Assembly: GCF_003217355.1 (NCBI RefSeq)
Contig: NZ_QJTK01000004.1
Location: 62,001-126,000, forward strand
Source of the DNA: Rhodobacter viridis
GTDB taxonomy: Bacteria; Pseudomonadota; Alphaproteobacteria; Rhodobacterales; Rhodobacteraceae
DNA: 64,000 bases
Reading direction: 5' to 3'
The notes beneath the pieces were generated by a model. That model searched no databases. It saw only the letters and a program-made list of their open reading frames with translations, and was not told the origin of the DNA. The translations under genes and the position numbers were made by a program. Below, in pieces: positions 51,454-60,853 of this stretch. Within the stretch, counting starts at the first letter, position 1, and the number at the start of each line of letters is the position of its first letter.

Positions 51454-51637
51454 CGGATGCCTCTTGCGGTTGGGGATGCAAAAAGGCTGCGCCCGACTCA
51501 TTCAAAATAAGGTTAATGCGCCGCGGGCTCCGATCTGACCCGATTTCGCGACGTTATTCTGCGCTGCGGCAAATCCGGGCTTGCTGAATCTGTCCGCCTT
51601 GTGCTTCATCGCGCAAGATTGTTGCGAGGAGAGAATC

Positions 51638-52504
51638 ATGACCGCTGCCCGCCCCACCCGTTCGGTGCTCTATATCCCCGGCTCGAAAGAGCGCGCGCTG
51701 GAAAAGGCCACGGGTCTGGCCTGCGACGCGATCATCTTCGACCTTGAGGACGCCGTGGCGGTCGAGGAAAAGGTCAATGCGCGTGCCATTCTGATCACGG
51801 CGCTGCGCGAGGCCGATTTCGGCGCGCGGATGCGGATCGTGCGGATCAACGGGCTCGACAGCGACTGGGGGCGCGAGGATGCGCTGGCGATGGCCGCGGC
51901 GCTGAAGGATGGCGTGAAGATCGACGCCGTGCTGATCCCCAAGGTCTCGACCAAATCCGATCTGGATGCCGTCGCGAACCTGATCCCGACCGTGCCGCTC
52001 TGGGCGATGATGGAGACGGCGCTCGGCATGCTGAATGCCGCCGACATCGCCGCGCATCCGCGCCTTGAGGGCATGGTGATGGGCACGAACGACCTTGCAA
52101 AAGAGCTGCAATGCCGCTTCCGCCCGGATCGTCTGGCGCTGCAGACGGGGCTGGGCCTGTGCCTGCTGGCCGCCAAGGCGTTTGGCAAGATCATCGTCGA
52201 TGGCGTCTACAATGCCTTCAAGGATGACGCGGGGCTGAAGGCCGAATGCGATCAGGGCCGCGATATGGGCTTTGATGGCAAGACGCTGATTCACCCGGCG
52301 CAACTGGAGATTGCCAACGCCGCCTTTGCGCCCTCCGAGGCCGAGATCGACCTGGCCCGGCGCCAGATTGCCGCCTTTGACGAGGCGCAAGCCGCAGGCC
52401 AGGGGGTCGCGGTTGTGGATGGAAAGATCGTCGAAAACCTGCATATCGTGACGGCGCGGCAGGTCCTTGCGAAAGCGGAGGCGATTGCCGCACTCGCAAG
52501 TTGA
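51638..52504 (+). CDS. mcl2: (3S)-malyl-CoA thioesterase Mcl2 (HpcH/HpaI lyase family)
   Basis: 288 residues of the citrate-lyase beta/malyl-CoA lyase fold: RSVLYIPGSKERALEKATG near residue 9, AIIFDLEDAV near residue 34, MMETALGMLN near residue 127 and GFDGKTLIHPAQLE near residue 212. In R. sphaeroides the family member in the mdh-mch-sdh neighbourhood hydrolyses malyl-CoA to malate, completing the ethylmalonyl-CoA pathway. The assignment over a true lyase rests on that synteny. GAGGAGA precedes the ATG at 51638. Confidence 0.82.
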   Translation: MTAARPTRSVLYIPGSKERALEKATGLACDAIIFDLEDAVAVEEKVNARAILITALREADFGARMRIVRINGLDSDWGREDALAMAAALKDGVKIDAVLIPKVSTKSDLDAVANLIPTVPLWAMMETALGMLNAADIAAHPRLEGMVMGTNDLAKELQCRFRPDRLALQTGLGLCLLAAKAFGKIIVDGVYNAFKDDAGLKAECDQGRDMGFDGKTLIHPAQLEIANAAFAPSEAEIDLARRQIAAFDEAQAAGQGVAVVDGKIVENLHIVTARQVLAKAEAIAALAS

Positions 52505-52514
52505 GAGGCAAGCC

Positions 52515-53075
52515 ATGTCATTGATGATCCTCGGCATCCTGCTTTGGGTGCTGCCCCATTCCTTCAAGCGCCTTGCACCGCGCAAGCATCTGATGCTGAT
52601 GCCGCAGATCAAGGCGATCGACGCCGCGCTGATCCTGATCGGGACTGCGCTGATGGTGATCGGCTATCGCGCGACCGAGGCGATGCCGAACCTTTACGAC
52701 CCGCTGCCGGGCATGGGGCATGCGAACAACACGCTGATGCTGATCGCGGTCTATCTGTTCGGTGTCGGTGGCGCGCGCTCGATCCTGATCGACAAGATGC
52801 GCCATCCGATGCTGACCGGCATGCTGCTTTGGGCGGTCGCGCACCTGCTGGTGAATGGCGATCCGGCCTCCGTCGTGCTCTTTGGCGCGCTGGGCATCTG
52901 GGCCGTGGCCGAGATGGTGCTGATCAACCGCGCCGGCCCGTGGAAGAAACCGAAACCCGGCTCGCTCAAGGGCGATCTGAAGAACCTGATCGGCACGCTG
53001 ATGTTCTATGGCATCATCGTCTGGGTGCACCAGCTCGTCATCGGCCACAGCCTCTTTCTGGGGACCTATCCATGA
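52515..53075 (+). CDS. NnrU-family membrane protein
   Basis: 186 residues with about five to six hydrophobic helices; begins MSLMILGILLWVLPHSFKRL. The features HSFKR, MRHPMLTGMLLWAVAHLL near residue 95 and a C-terminal VHQLVIG match NnrU, named for a role in nitrite/NO respiration, though the function is unproven and many members lie outside denitrification loci. It starts 11 bp after mcl2 and overlaps the next small gene by 4 bp (ATGA). Confidence 0.88.
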   Translation: MSLMILGILLWVLPHSFKRLAPRKHLMLMPQIKAIDAALILIGTALMVIGYRATEAMPNLYDPLPGMGHANNTLMLIAVYLFGVGGARSILIDKMRHPMLTGMLLWAVAHLLVNGDPASVVLFGALGIWAVAEMVLINRAGPWKKPKPGSLKGDLKNLIGTLMFYGIIVWVHQLVIGHSLFLGTYP

Positions 53076-53275
53076 AACTCTACCGGCTCCTGACCGAAGA
53101 TGACACGTCGGCCTTCTGTCACAAGGTCTCGCTTGCGCTCTCGAAAGGCTGGGCGCTGCATGGCGACCCGGCCTATGGCTTCGACGCCGCGCGCGGCGTG
53201 ATGCGCTGTGCGCAGGCGGTGGTGAAGGATGTGCCGGGCGACTACCACCCCGATCTGAAACTGGGAGAGCAGTGA
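53072..53275 (+). CDS. DUF1737 small protein
   Basis: 67 residues. MKLYRLLTEDDTSAFCHKVS at the start and GWALHGDPAYGFDAARGVM in the middle match the DUF1737 family (short proteins that begin with a Y-R-hydrophobic strand and a W-x-h-x-G-x-P block). No catalytic residues are evident. It overlaps the NnrU-like gene by 4 bp and ends just before the mch ATG, so it is firmly in the mcl2-mch operon. Confidence 0.85.
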   Translation: MKLYRLLTEDDTSAFCHKVSLALSKGWALHGDPAYGFDAARGVMRCAQAVVKDVPGDYHPDLKLGEQ

Positions 53276-54313
53276 ATGGCAGCGAAGACGAACCCCGGAC
53301 GGTTTTTTGAGGATTACAAGGTGGGGCAAGTGATCGAACACGCTGTCCCCCGCACGGTGGCCGAGGGCGAGCGCGCGCTGTATCACGCGCTCTATCCGGC
53401 CCGGCATGCGCTCTATTCGAGCGACGTCTTCGCCGCGCATTGCGGTCTGGACGGCTCGCCGCTTGATGACCTCGTGGCCTTCCATGTCGTCTTCGGCAAG
53501 ACCGTTCCCGATGTCTCGCTGAATGCCGTCGCCAACCTTGGCTATGCCGAGGGGCGCTGGCTTCTGCCGGTCTATCCGGGGGACACCTTGCGCTCGGTCT
53601 CCGAGGTGATCGGGGTCAAGGAAAACTCGAACGGCAAGTCGGGCAATGTCTATGTCCGCACCCAAGGCCTGAACCAGAATGACGAGGTCGTGCTGGAATA
53701 CGTCCGCTGGGTAATGGTGCGCAAACGCGATGCCGCGAGCCCCGCGCCGGAAGCCGTGCTGCCCGAGCTGCGCAAGGTCGTTCCGCCCGAGGATCTGGTG
53801 ATCCCCGAGGGGCTGACCTTCGAGGATTACGACTTCACGCTCTCCGGCGAGCCGCATCGGTGGGGCGATTACGAGATCGGCGAGAAGATCGACCACGTCG
53901 ATGGCGTGACGATCGAGGAAGCCGAGCACATGCTGGCCACCCGGTTGTGGCAGAACACTGCCAAGGTGCATTTCGACGCCACCTTCCGCGAGGATGGCAA
54001 GCGGCTGATCTACGGCGGCCATGTGATCTCGATGGCGCGGGCGCTCTCGTTCAACGGGCTCGCCAATGCGCAGATGATCGTGGCGCTGAACGGTGGCGCG
54101 CATGCGAATCCCTGCTTTGCGGGCGATACCGTCAAGGCCTGGTCCGAGGTGCTCGACAAGGCCGAGACCGAGGCCCCGGGCGTCGGCGCGATCCGGTTGC
54201 GGCTGGTTGCGGTGAAACAGGGTGCGGCGCCCTTTGCCCTGAAGGGCGAGGACGGAAAATACGCGCCCGAGGTGCTTCTGGATCTCGATTATTGGGCGCT
54301 GATGCCGATGTGA
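53276..54313 (+). CDS. mch: Mesaconyl-CoA hydratase (MaoC-like, double hot-dog)
   Basis: 345 residues. Two hot-dog halves: N-terminal NPGRFFEDYKVGQVIEHAV near residue 5 with a MaoC-type hydratase segment, and C-terminal HRWGDYEIGEKIDHVDG near residue 193 with ALSFNGLANAQMI near residue 256. The family hydrates mesaconyl-CoA to beta-methylmalyl-CoA in the ethylmalonyl-CoA pathway. Position after mcl2 and before sdh copies the R. sphaeroides arrangement. It ends at a perfect hairpin at 54351. Confidence 0.9.
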   Translation: MAAKTNPGRFFEDYKVGQVIEHAVPRTVAEGERALYHALYPARHALYSSDVFAAHCGLDGSPLDDLVAFHVVFGKTVPDVSLNAVANLGYAEGRWLLPVYPGDTLRSVSEVIGVKENSNGKSGNVYVRTQGLNQNDEVVLEYVRWVMVRKRDAASPAPEAVLPELRKVVPPEDLVIPEGLTFEDYDFTLSGEPHRWGDYEIGEKIDHVDGVTIEEAEHMLATRLWQNTAKVHFDATFREDGKRLIYGGHVISMARALSFNGLANAQMIVALNGGAHANPCFAGDTVKAWSEVLDKAETEAPGVGAIRLRLVAVKQGAAPFALKGEDGKYAPEVLLDLDYWALMPM

Positions 54314-54350
54314 TCGCAAATCTGCCCTGTGGCGGGTGAGTCGGACAAAC

Positions 54351-54381
54351 GGGGCGGAAACCGGGTCACGGTTTCCGCCCC
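54351..54381 (+). terminator. mcl2-mch operon terminator
   Basis: Perfect 13-bp stem (54351-54363 with 54369-54381), 5-base loop, followed by a pyrimidine-rich CCTCTGTTTG. Confidence 0.85.
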
Positions 54382-54479
54382 CTCTGTTTGCGCTGCCATG
54401 CGCAGGGCTGGAGGCCGCCTTGCCCGGGATGAAAAGCGGCATTTGAATGTTACCGGACGACATCCCCGCGCTGTGCGAA

Positions 54480-54493
54480 TTTGTGATCACAAA
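54480..54493. promoter_or_regulatory. TTTGTGATCACAAA palindrome upstream of sdhC
   Basis: Perfect 14-bp palindrome 161 bp before sdhC. The TGTGATCACA core is the same as that found twice upstream of sucC at 47953-47983. Confidence 0.72.
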
Positions 54494-54653
54494 GCGGTAT
54501 TTCGTGCGTTTTTTTGCAACTGCGCGGGTGAAATTTGATCTGGATGCGTGACTTGGGCGCCGTGACCGCCTATTCAGGTTCCACAATTCCGGCCAACCCG
54601 TCTGCCTCCACTCTCTGGCCCGCGCAGACGGCCCAGCGAGTGAGGGACCCCAA

Positions 54654-55052
54654 ATGGCTGAACCGAAACGGGTCGAGCGACCCCTTTCCCCCTTCATGAT
54701 CGGCCCGTATTACCGTCCGCAGATGACGTCGATGAGCTCGATCCTGACCCGGATTACCGGCAATGCGCTCATTGCGGGCTTCGTGCTCGGCGCGTGGTGG
54801 CTGATCGCCGCCGTCTCGAGCCCCGGCTACTTCGGCTTCGTGAACTGGATCGTCACCTCGTGGCTGGGCTATCTCGTCTTTGCGGGGATGGCCTGGGCGA
54901 TGTGGTATCACTACCTGACCGGGCTGCGGCACCTGCTGTGGGACACCGGCAAGGGGCTCGACATCGAAACCGCCGAGAAACTCGGCTGGGGGGCGATCAT
55001 CGGCTCGGTCGTGCTGACGCTCCTGACCCTGATCATTCTGGCGATTTTCTGA
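54654..55052 (+). CDS. sdhC: Succinate dehydrogenase cytochrome b556 subunit
   Basis: 132 residues with three membrane helices. RPLSPFMIGPYYRPQMTSMS is the family start (RPLSPHL-type), SSILTRITGNAL the quinone-site helix, and the heme b ligand His is in HYLTGLRHLLWD near residue 88. It anchors SdhAB to the membrane and passes electrons to quinone. Preceded by CCCAAATGG start context; sdhD follows after 10 bp. Confidence 0.95.
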   Translation: MAEPKRVERPLSPFMIGPYYRPQMTSMSSILTRITGNALIAGFVLGAWWLIAAVSSPGYFGFVNWIVTSWLGYLVFAGMAWAMWYHYLTGLRHLLWDTGKGLDIETAEKLGWGAIIGSVVLTLLTLIILAIF

Positions 55053-55062
55053 GGAGGCAACC

Positions 55063-55461
55063 ATGCGGTATCTGACCGATCGCAAACGCGCCGTCGGCAA
55101 GGGGGCCTCTGGTTCCGGCACCGAGCATTACTGGTGGATGACGATGTCCTCGGTGGCGCTCGCCTTCCTCGTTCCGACCTTCATCTTCGTCTTCGGCTCG
55201 GCCATCGGCGGCACGCAGGAAGAGGTGATCGCGCATTTCGCCCGGCCCTTCCCGGCGATCCTGACCGGCCTCGTCACGCTTGTGGGCATGCGCCACTTCG
55301 CCAAGGGCGCGCAGGTCATGCTGGAAGACTACACCCAGGGCAGCCTGCGCAAGGGGCTGGTGATCCTCGTCTATTCGCTGTCCTACGTGATCACGGCCCT
55401 CGTGCTGTACGCTCTGGCGAAGATGACTTTCCTCAGCATCGTGCTGAACTCGGCGAACTGA
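55063..55461 (+). CDS. sdhD: Succinate dehydrogenase hydrophobic anchor subunit
   Basis: 132 residues with three membrane helices; begins [21 protein letters not shown], typical of alphaproteobacterial SdhD (RVRGLGSA-type motif region). The heme/quinone-side segment has [19 protein letters not shown] near residue 77. Overlap-free, 10 bp after sdhC and 16 bp before sdhA. Confidence 0.93.
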   Translation: MRYLTDRKRAVGKGASGSGTEHYWWMTMSSVALAFLVPTFIFVFGSAIGGTQEEVIAHFARPFPAILTGLVTLVGMRHFAKGAQVMLEDYTQGSLRKGLVILVYSLSYVITALVLYALAKMTFLSIVLNSAN

Positions 55462-55477
55462 CAGGGATACCCGGACA

Positions 55478-57283
55478 ATGGCTTCCTATACTTATGAAAC
55501 CCACAACTATGACGTGGTGGTGGTCGGTGCCGGTGGCGCGGGCCTGCGGGCGACGCTGGGCATGGCCGAACAGGGGCTGCGCACCGCCTGCGTGACGAAA
55601 GTGTTCCCGACCCGCTCGCACACGGTTGCGGCGCAGGGCGGGATTGCCGCTTCGCTGGGCAACATGGGCCCGGACAGCTGGCAATGGCACATGTTCGACA
55701 CCGTCAAGGGGTCGGACTGGCTCGGCGATACCGATGCGATGGAATATCTGGCTCGCTCCGCCCCGGCGGCGGTCTATGAACTGGAACATTACGGCGTGCC
55801 GTTCTCGCGCACCGAGGCGGGCAAGATCTACCAGCGCCCGTTCGGCGGTCACACCACCGAATTCGGCGACGGCCCGCCGGTGCAGCGCACCTGCGCCGCG
55901 GCCGACCGCACCGGCCACGCCATCCTGCACACGCTCTATGGCCAGTCGCTGAAGAACAACGCGGAATTCTTCATCGAATATTTCGCGCTCGATCTGATCA
56001 TGTCCGACGATGGCGTTTGCCAGGGCGTGGTGTGCTGGAAACTCGATGACGGCACCTTCCACGTCTTCAACGCGAAGATGGTCGTGCTGGCGACGGGCGG
56101 CTACGGCCGCGCCTATTTCTCGGCCACCTCGGCGCACACCTGCACCGGCGACGGCGGCGGGATGGTGGCGCGGGCTGGCCTTGCGCTGCAGGACATGGAA
56201 TTCGTGCAGTTCCACCCGACCGGCATCTATGGCTCGGGCTGCCTGATCACAGAAGGCGCGCGCGGCGAGGGTGGTTACCTGACGAACTCGCAAGGCGAGC
56301 GGTTCATGGAACGCTATGCCCCGCATTACAAGGATCTGGCGCCGCGCGATTATGTCTCGCGCTGCATGACGCTGGAAATCCGCGAAGGCCGCGGTGTGGG
56401 CGAGCATAAGGACCACATCCACCTGAACCTCAGCCACCTGCCGAAGGAAGCGCTGGCCGAACGTCTGCCGGGCATCTCGGAATCGGCGAAGATCTTCGCC
56501 GGTGTCGACGTGACCAAGGAACCGATCCCGGTTCTGCCGACGGTGCACTACAACATGGGCGGCATTCCGACGAACTACTGGGGCGAAGCGCTGAACCCGA
56601 CCAAGGACAACCCGAATGCCGTCGTTCCGGGCCTGATGGCCGTGGGCGAGGCCGGTTGCGCCTCGGTGCACGGGGCGAACCGCCTTGGCTCGAACTCGCT
56701 GATCGACCTCGTGGTCTTCGGCCGTGCCGCCGCGATCCGCGCGGGCGAAATCGTCGATCCGAAAGCGCGTCCGGCGGCCTACAACCAGGCCTCGGTCGAC
56801 AAGTGCTTCGATCGCTTCGACGGGCTGCGCCATGCCAAGGGCGGCACGCCGACGGCGGATCTGCGTCTGCAGATGCAGCGCACTATGCAGGCCGATGCGG
56901 CGGTGTTCCGCACCGACAAGACGCTGGCCGAAGGCAAGGCGAAGATGACCGAGATCGCGGCGAAAGTGTCGGATCTGAAAGTCACCGACCGCTCGCTCGT
57001 CTGGAACAGCGACCTGATGGAAACGCTGGAACTGACGAACCTGATGCCGAACGCGCTCGCCACCATCGTCGGCGCCGAAGCCCGCAAGGAAAGCCGCGGC
57101 GCCCATGCCTCGGAAGACCATGCGACGCGCGACGACGCGAACTGGCGCAAGCACTCGATCATGCGGGTCGAGGGCAACAAGGTCGATCTGACCTACCGCC
57201 CGGTGATCACCGAACCGCTGACCACCGAAGCGGAAGGCGGCATCAGCCTCGCCAAGATCGCCCCGAAAGCGCGGACGTTCTGA
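55478..57283 (+). CDS. sdhA: Succinate dehydrogenase flavoprotein subunit
   Basis: 601 residues. FAD fold [20 protein letters not shown] near residue 10, covalent-FAD histidine in [11 protein letters not shown] near residue 47, active-site [20 protein letters not shown] near residue 247, and catalytic Arg in [11 protein letters not shown] near residue 397. Oxidises succinate to fumarate. In this genome two unrelated genes separate it from sdhB. Confidence 0.97.
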   Translation: MASYTYETHNYDVVVVGAGGAGLRATLGMAEQGLRTACVTKVFPTRSHTVAAQGGIAASLGNMGPDSWQWHMFDTVKGSDWLGDTDAMEYLARSAPAAVYELEHYGVPFSRTEAGKIYQRPFGGHTTEFGDGPPVQRTCAAADRTGHAILHTLYGQSLKNNAEFFIEYFALDLIMSDDGVCQGVVCWKLDDGTFHVFNAKMVVLATGGYGRAYFSATSAHTCTGDGGGMVARAGLALQDMEFVQFHPTGIYGSGCLITEGARGEGGYLTNSQGERFMERYAPHYKDLAPRDYVSRCMTLEIREGRGVGEHKDHIHLNLSHLPKEALAERLPGISESAKIFAGVDVTKEPIPVLPTVHYNMGGIPTNYWGEALNPTKDNPNAVVPGLMAVGEAGCASVHGANRLGSNSLIDLVVFGRAAAIRAGEIVDPKARPAAYNQASVDKCFDRFDGLRHAKGGTPTADLRLQMQRTMQADAAVFRTDKTLAEGKAKMTEIAAKVSDLKVTDRSLVWNSDLMETLELTNLMPNALATIVGAEARKESRGAHASEDHATRDDANWRKHSIMRVEGNKVDLTYRPVITEPLTTEAEGGISLAKIAPKARTF

Positions 57284-57284
57284 G

Positions 57285-57581
57285 ATGGCACGGGTCTGGG
57301 CATATGGGATCGCAGCGGCAGGGCTTGCCCTTGCCGGTTGCGGCCCCATGGCCCTGCCCGAAGCCGAAGAGCTTTGCGCCGAGGCCGTTGCCCCGAAAGC
57401 CCCCCTTTCCGGCGAAGGCCGGATGGGTATCGCCTCGGATGGCAACTTCCATTCGGATATCGATCTGACCTTCAACCTGGGCGCCGCCGGAGACCCCGGC
57501 GTCGCCTATGCGAATTGCGTCCGCGCCCGGGCCGGACAGGCGCCGAGCCGCCCCTATTACGACGTGGGCGGGAGGCGCTGA
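57285..57581 (+). CDS. Small lipoprotein between sdhA and sdhB
   Basis: 98 residues. Signal and lipobox MARVWAYGIAAAGLALAGC give lipidated Cys19. The mature part has Cys in EELCAEAV and in AYANCVRA, spaced for a possible disulfide; SDIDLTFNLG in between. No family recognised. It starts 1 bp after the sdhA stop and ends 1 bp before the next gene, so it is inside the sdh operon. Confidence 0.8.
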   Translation: MARVWAYGIAAAGLALAGCGPMALPEAEELCAEAVAPKAPLSGEGRMGIASDGNFHSDIDLTFNLGAAGDPGVAYANCVRARAGQAPSRPYYDVGGRR

Positions 57582-57582
57582 G

Positions 57583-58752
57583 ATGGAGATGCTCTGCTTC
57601 AGCGACGTTCCCGTGATGCCGGTCACCCGGATCCGCGAACATATCCCGCTGGGCGGTCCGCTCTGGCCCGAGTTCGAGCGCCAGACCGCCGCCCGCTTCT
57701 GCCATTCCGGCCGTCCGGTCGATGCGGCGCCGCCGCTGCGCAAGCCGGTGCGGAACTTCCACCGTCCGGCGCTCTGGGGGGGCTATCTCAGCCACGAATT
57801 CGGCCATCTGGTCGCCGAGCACATCACCCGGCTTCTGCCCGCTGTCAGCCAGCGTGGCGAAGATGTGGTGTTGTTCACCCTGCCCACCGGGATGGCGCCC
57901 GAGGCGCTGGCACCCTGGGTCCATGATCTCTTCGAATGGCTGACGATGCCGCCGCGTCGCGCGCGTTTCGTCACCGAGCCGAGCCTCGCCCCCGAATTGC
58001 GCGTCTGCGCCCAGGGCGAGATGATGGGCGGCGTCGCCCCCGATCCGGCCTATCTCGACCTTCTCGACACGCTGCCCGACCGTCACGGGCTTGAGCTGCA
58101 GCCGCGTCTGCCGCTTGTCTATGTCAGCCGCGCCGGGCTTGTGGCGCAGGGCCGCGGCGGGCATCTGGGCGAGAGCTATCTGGCGGGCCTGCTTGCAGAG
58201 CTTGGCGTGACGGTCGTCGACCCCGGTCGCCTGCCGATCCGCGCGCAGATGCAGGCCTATGCCCAGGCCGAGGCGCTGCTCTTCGCCGAAGGCTCGGCGC
58301 TGCATGGCCGCCAGCTGCTGGGCCGTCTCGATCAGGACATTCACATCCTGCGCCGCCGCGCGGGGCTTGATGTCAGCAAGGCCGTGTTGACGCCGCGCTG
58401 CCGCAGCCTGCAGTATCACGATGTCGTCGCCGGGCATCTGACGGTTTCGGGCACGTTCAAGGGGCCCGAGCACACGACCCCGCGCGAATTCCGCCACCTT
58501 TACGCGGCCTTCTACGACCTGCCCGCGCTCTTTGCCGCTTTCGCCGATCTTGGCGTGCCGCTTGCCCGGCACTGGGACCCTGATGCCTGGCGCCAGGCGG
58601 TGCTTGACGACGCGCTGCACTGGCTCGTGGCCCAGGCTGCCCCGGTGGCGCAGGCCATTCCCAATCTCATCCGTCTCATCGAGCAGATTTCCACCCCCGA
58701 TGAGCTTCTCGACTTGGCCGAGCCGCCCCCGGCCCGGTCCGCTTCGCACTGA
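57583..58752 (+). CDS. Glycosyltransferase family 61-like protein (DUF563)
   Basis: 389 residues. [14 protein letters not shown] near residue 65, [20 protein letters not shown] near residue 170, and [17 protein letters not shown] near residue 228 (the EGSALH motif) place it in the GT61/DUF563 group that moves sugars onto surface glycans or proteins. It lies between sdhA and sdhB, 1 bp after the lipoprotein gene and 11 bp before sdhB. A direct link to succinate dehydrogenase is not expected, so the operon position is notable. Confidence 0.8.
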   Translation: MEMLCFSDVPVMPVTRIREHIPLGGPLWPEFERQTAARFCHSGRPVDAAPPLRKPVRNFHRPALWGGYLSHEFGHLVAEHITRLLPAVSQRGEDVVLFTLPTGMAPEALAPWVHDLFEWLTMPPRRARFVTEPSLAPELRVCAQGEMMGGVAPDPAYLDLLDTLPDRHGLELQPRLPLVYVSRAGLVAQGRGGHLGESYLAGLLAELGVTVVDPGRLPIRAQMQAYAQAEALLFAEGSALHGRQLLGRLDQDIHILRRRAGLDVSKAVLTPRCRSLQYHDVVAGHLTVSGTFKGPEHTTPREFRHLYAAFYDLPALFAAFADLGVPLARHWDPDAWRQAVLDDALHWLVAQAAPVAQAIPNLIRLIEQISTPDELLDLAEPPPARSASH

Positions 58753-58763
58753 AAGGACGCCCA

Positions 58764-59543
58764 ATGGTTCAGTTCACGCTTCCGAAAAACTCCAAGATCC
58801 GCGTCGGCAAGACCTGGCCGCGGCCCGAGGGCGCCAAAAACGTGCGCAAGTTCAAGATCTACCGCTGGGACCCGGATACCGGCGAGAATCCGCGGGTGGA
58901 CACCTATTTCCTCGACATGGACCGCTGCGGCCCGATGGTTCTGGATGCGCTCTTGAAGATCAAGAACGAGATCGACCCGACGCTGACGTTCCGGCGCTCC
59001 TGCCGCGAGGGCATCTGCGGTTCCTGCGCGATGAACATCGACGGGATCAACACGCTGGCCTGCATCTACGGTCTCGACGAGATCAAGGGCGATGTCCGCA
59101 TCTATCCGCTGCCGCACATGCCGGTGGTCAAGGACCTCGTGCCCGACCTGACGCTGTTCTACGCGCAGCACGCCTCGATCATGCCGTTCCTGCAAACGAC
59201 GACGAACAAGCCGGAAAAAGAATGGCTGCAGTCGATCGAGGACCGCAAGAAACTCGACGGGCTTTATGAATGCGTGATGTGCGCCTCGTGCTCGACCTCG
59301 TGCCCGAGCTACTGGTGGAACTCGGACCGCTACCTTGGCCCGGCGGCGCTGCTTCATGCCTATCGCTGGATCATCGACAGCCGCGACGAGGCCACGGCCG
59401 AGCGTCTCGATGCGCTGGAAGACCCCTTCAAGCTTTATCGCTGCCACACGATCATGAACTGCGCCAAGACCTGCCCGAAGGGGCTGAACCCGGCGAAAGC
59501 GATTGCCGAGATCAAGAAGTTGATGGTTGGTCGGCACGTCTGA
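58764..59543 (+). CDS. sdhB: Succinate dehydrogenase iron-sulfur subunit
   Basis: 259 residues. Three clusters: 2Fe-2S at [12 protein letters not shown] near residue 80 with a later Cys, 4Fe-4S at [12 protein letters not shown] near residue 172, and 3Fe-4S at [17 protein letters not shown] near residue 229. AAAGGACG precedes the ATG at 58764. Last gene before a strong terminator. Confidence 0.97.
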   Translation: MVQFTLPKNSKIRVGKTWPRPEGAKNVRKFKIYRWDPDTGENPRVDTYFLDMDRCGPMVLDALLKIKNEIDPTLTFRRSCREGICGSCAMNIDGINTLACIYGLDEIKGDVRIYPLPHMPVVKDLVPDLTLFYAQHASIMPFLQTTTNKPEKEWLQSIEDRKKLDGLYECVMCASCSTSCPSYWWNSDRYLGPAALLHAYRWIIDSRDEATAERLDALEDPFKLYRCHTIMNCAKTCPKGLNPAKAIAEIKKLMVGRHV

Positions 59544-59560
59544 TCCGGTCTCGAACCCCA

Positions 59561-59589
59561 AAAGGCCCCGGCAATGCCGGGGCCTTTTT
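59561..59589 (+). terminator. sdh operon terminator
   Basis: 12-bp stem aaaggccccggc with gccggggccttt, AAT loop and TT tail; 17 bp after the sdhB stop. Confidence 0.93.
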
Positions 59590-59625
59590 GCTGCGTTGCG
59601 GAAAATGCATATCGCAGTTGCAGCA
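59589..59625. promoter_or_regulatory. TGC-rich imperfect dyad before the mini-protein gene
   Basis: TGCTGC at 59589-59594 and GCAGCA at 59620-59625 flank an ATGCAT centre, with partly paired TTGCG and CGCAGTTG between. TGC-rich CTGC/GCAG dyads are the type bound by PhaR in related bacteria; this match is suggestive only. Confidence 0.35.
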
Positions 59626-59697
59626 TTGGTCGTGTTTGTGAGCGCCAACATGGGATAGTTTGTCGCAGGGGAGAAGAGCGACCTACAGGAGCGTCCC

Positions 59698-59862
59698 ATG
59701 TCGAAGATCGTCACCTTCCGGAAGAAATACGAGCAGGAAAAAGCCGCCGAAGCGCTGAAGATTCTGGCCGATGCCTGGGCCTATTACACGCCTGCCCGGG
59801 GCAAGGCCGACCTGGTCGAAGAGACCGAAATCGAACAGATGTTCGAATATTACGCGGCCTGA
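59698..59862 (+). CDS. 54-residue conserved-looking small protein
   Basis: Encodes MSKIVTFRKKYEQEKAAEAL and continues to a C-terminal EIEQMFEYYAA; 54 residues, soluble, highly charged and mostly helical. AGGAGCGTCCC precedes the ATG at a good distance. It is a separate transcription unit between two strong terminators, which supports real expression. I do not recognise a family. Codon use (G/C in third positions) matches the neighbours. Confidence 0.75.
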   Translation: MSKIVTFRKKYEQEKAAEALKILADAWAYYTPARGKADLVEETEIEQMFEYYAA

Positions 59863-59876
59863 GCCGCGCGTGCCGC

Positions 59877-59908
59877 AAAAGCCCCCTTGCCGGTCGGCGG
59901 GGGCTTTT
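59877..59908 (+). terminator. Mini-protein terminator
   Basis: Stem aaaagccccc with gggggctttt, with an inner gcc/ggc pairing in the loop, and a TCTTTT tail; 14 bp after the stop. Confidence 0.9.
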
Positions 59909-59956
59909 CTTTTGCGCCAAAGCCGGGTGAGACTGGGGCAAAGGAGACCGCGCCCC

Positions 59957-60829
59957 GTGAAACTGACCCATCCTGAACATGCCCCGCCCGCCGATGCCGC
60001 GCGCTCGCGCGCGATCAAGCCGGTGATCTGCTATCCGGTCGAGACGCTGCCGCGCCCCGATCTTGCCGCGCTGCGCGCCGCCCGCGACGGCTGGACGAAG
60101 ACCGCCGAGGTGATCGTCCCCGCGCGCGAGGCGAAATATTTCGAAGTCCCGGCCGGGTGCTTCTTCCGCATCACCTCGACCCTGGGGCCGCAGGTCGGCG
60201 ACCTGAACCTCTGGGCGGCTGAGGATCTGAACGAGCGCTTCTTTTCCGGCAAGACCCGGGCGCTGCACGGCACGCATCTGTCGACGGGGGATCAGCTCTG
60301 GTCCTCGATCCCCTATCTGCGGCCGATGGCGACGATCACCGAGGACACGCTCGACTGGTACGGCATCGACGAGCACGGCGGCTCGGTGCATGACGTGATT
60401 GGCACGCGCTGCGACCCCTATACGCATCACATGCTGTCGGGCGGGGACAATTACCACCATTGCTGCCACTCGAACCTGACCCGCGCGCTGACCGAGGCGA
60501 CGGGGCTGATGAAACACGCCTGCGAGTTCCATGTGCATGACGTGCTCAATGTCTTCATGTGCACGGGCTTCACCCGCGACACCGGGCAGTATTTCATGAA
60601 GGCCTCGCCGGTGCGGCCGGGCGATTATCTGGAATTCTTCGCCGAGATCGATCTGGGCGGAGCGCTCTCGGCCTGCCCGGGCGGGGATTGCTCGTCTGAG
60701 CATTCCTCGGATGCGGCGGCCTGCTATCCGCTGCTGGTCGAAGTGTTTACCCCGAAAGCCCCGCCCGCGGGCCGGGTGTCGCCTGCGCGCAATGGCTATG
60801 ATCGCACGCATGGCTGCGATCTCGACTGA
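59957..60829 (+). CDS. DUF1989 protein (urea carboxylase-associated family)
   Basis: 290 residues from a GTG at 59957 with AAGGAG upstream. GTHLSTGDQLWSSIPYLRPM near residue 95, HDVIGTRCDPYTHHMLSGGD near residue 145 and TGLMKHACEFHVHDVLNVFM near residue 190 match DUF1989, found with urea carboxylase, creatinine and amino-acid degradation genes. Conserved Cys and His residues suggest a metal site. No urea genes are adjacent here. Confidence 0.85.
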   Translation: MKLTHPEHAPPADAARSRAIKPVICYPVETLPRPDLAALRAARDGWTKTAEVIVPAREAKYFEVPAGCFFRITSTLGPQVGDLNLWAAEDLNERFFSGKTRALHGTHLSTGDQLWSSIPYLRPMATITEDTLDWYGIDEHGGSVHDVIGTRCDPYTHHMLSGGDNYHHCCHSNLTRALTEATGLMKHACEFHVHDVLNVFMCTGFTRDTGQYFMKASPVRPGDYLEFFAEIDLGGALSACPGGDCSSEHSSDAAACYPLLVEVFTPKAPPAGRVSPARNGYDRTHGCDLD

Positions 60830-60836
60830 CGGGGCA

Positions 60837-60853
60837 GGGGGGCGCTGCCCCCC
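60837..60853. repeat. Intergenic repeat hairpin, copy D
   Basis: ggggggc-gct-gcccccc, identical to the hairpin core at 31528 and 40054, between the convergent DUF1989 and ArsR genes. It probably serves as terminator for both. Confidence 0.75.

Larger units (their letters stand above)
54314..54653. other. mch-sdhC intergenic region
   Basis: 340 bp with no gene visible. It holds the mch terminator (54351-54381), a low-GC stretch, the TTTGTGATCACAAA palindrome (54480-54493) and then the sdhC leader. The sdh promoter is expected between the palindrome and 54650, but I cannot assign the hexamers confidently. Confidence 0.6.
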
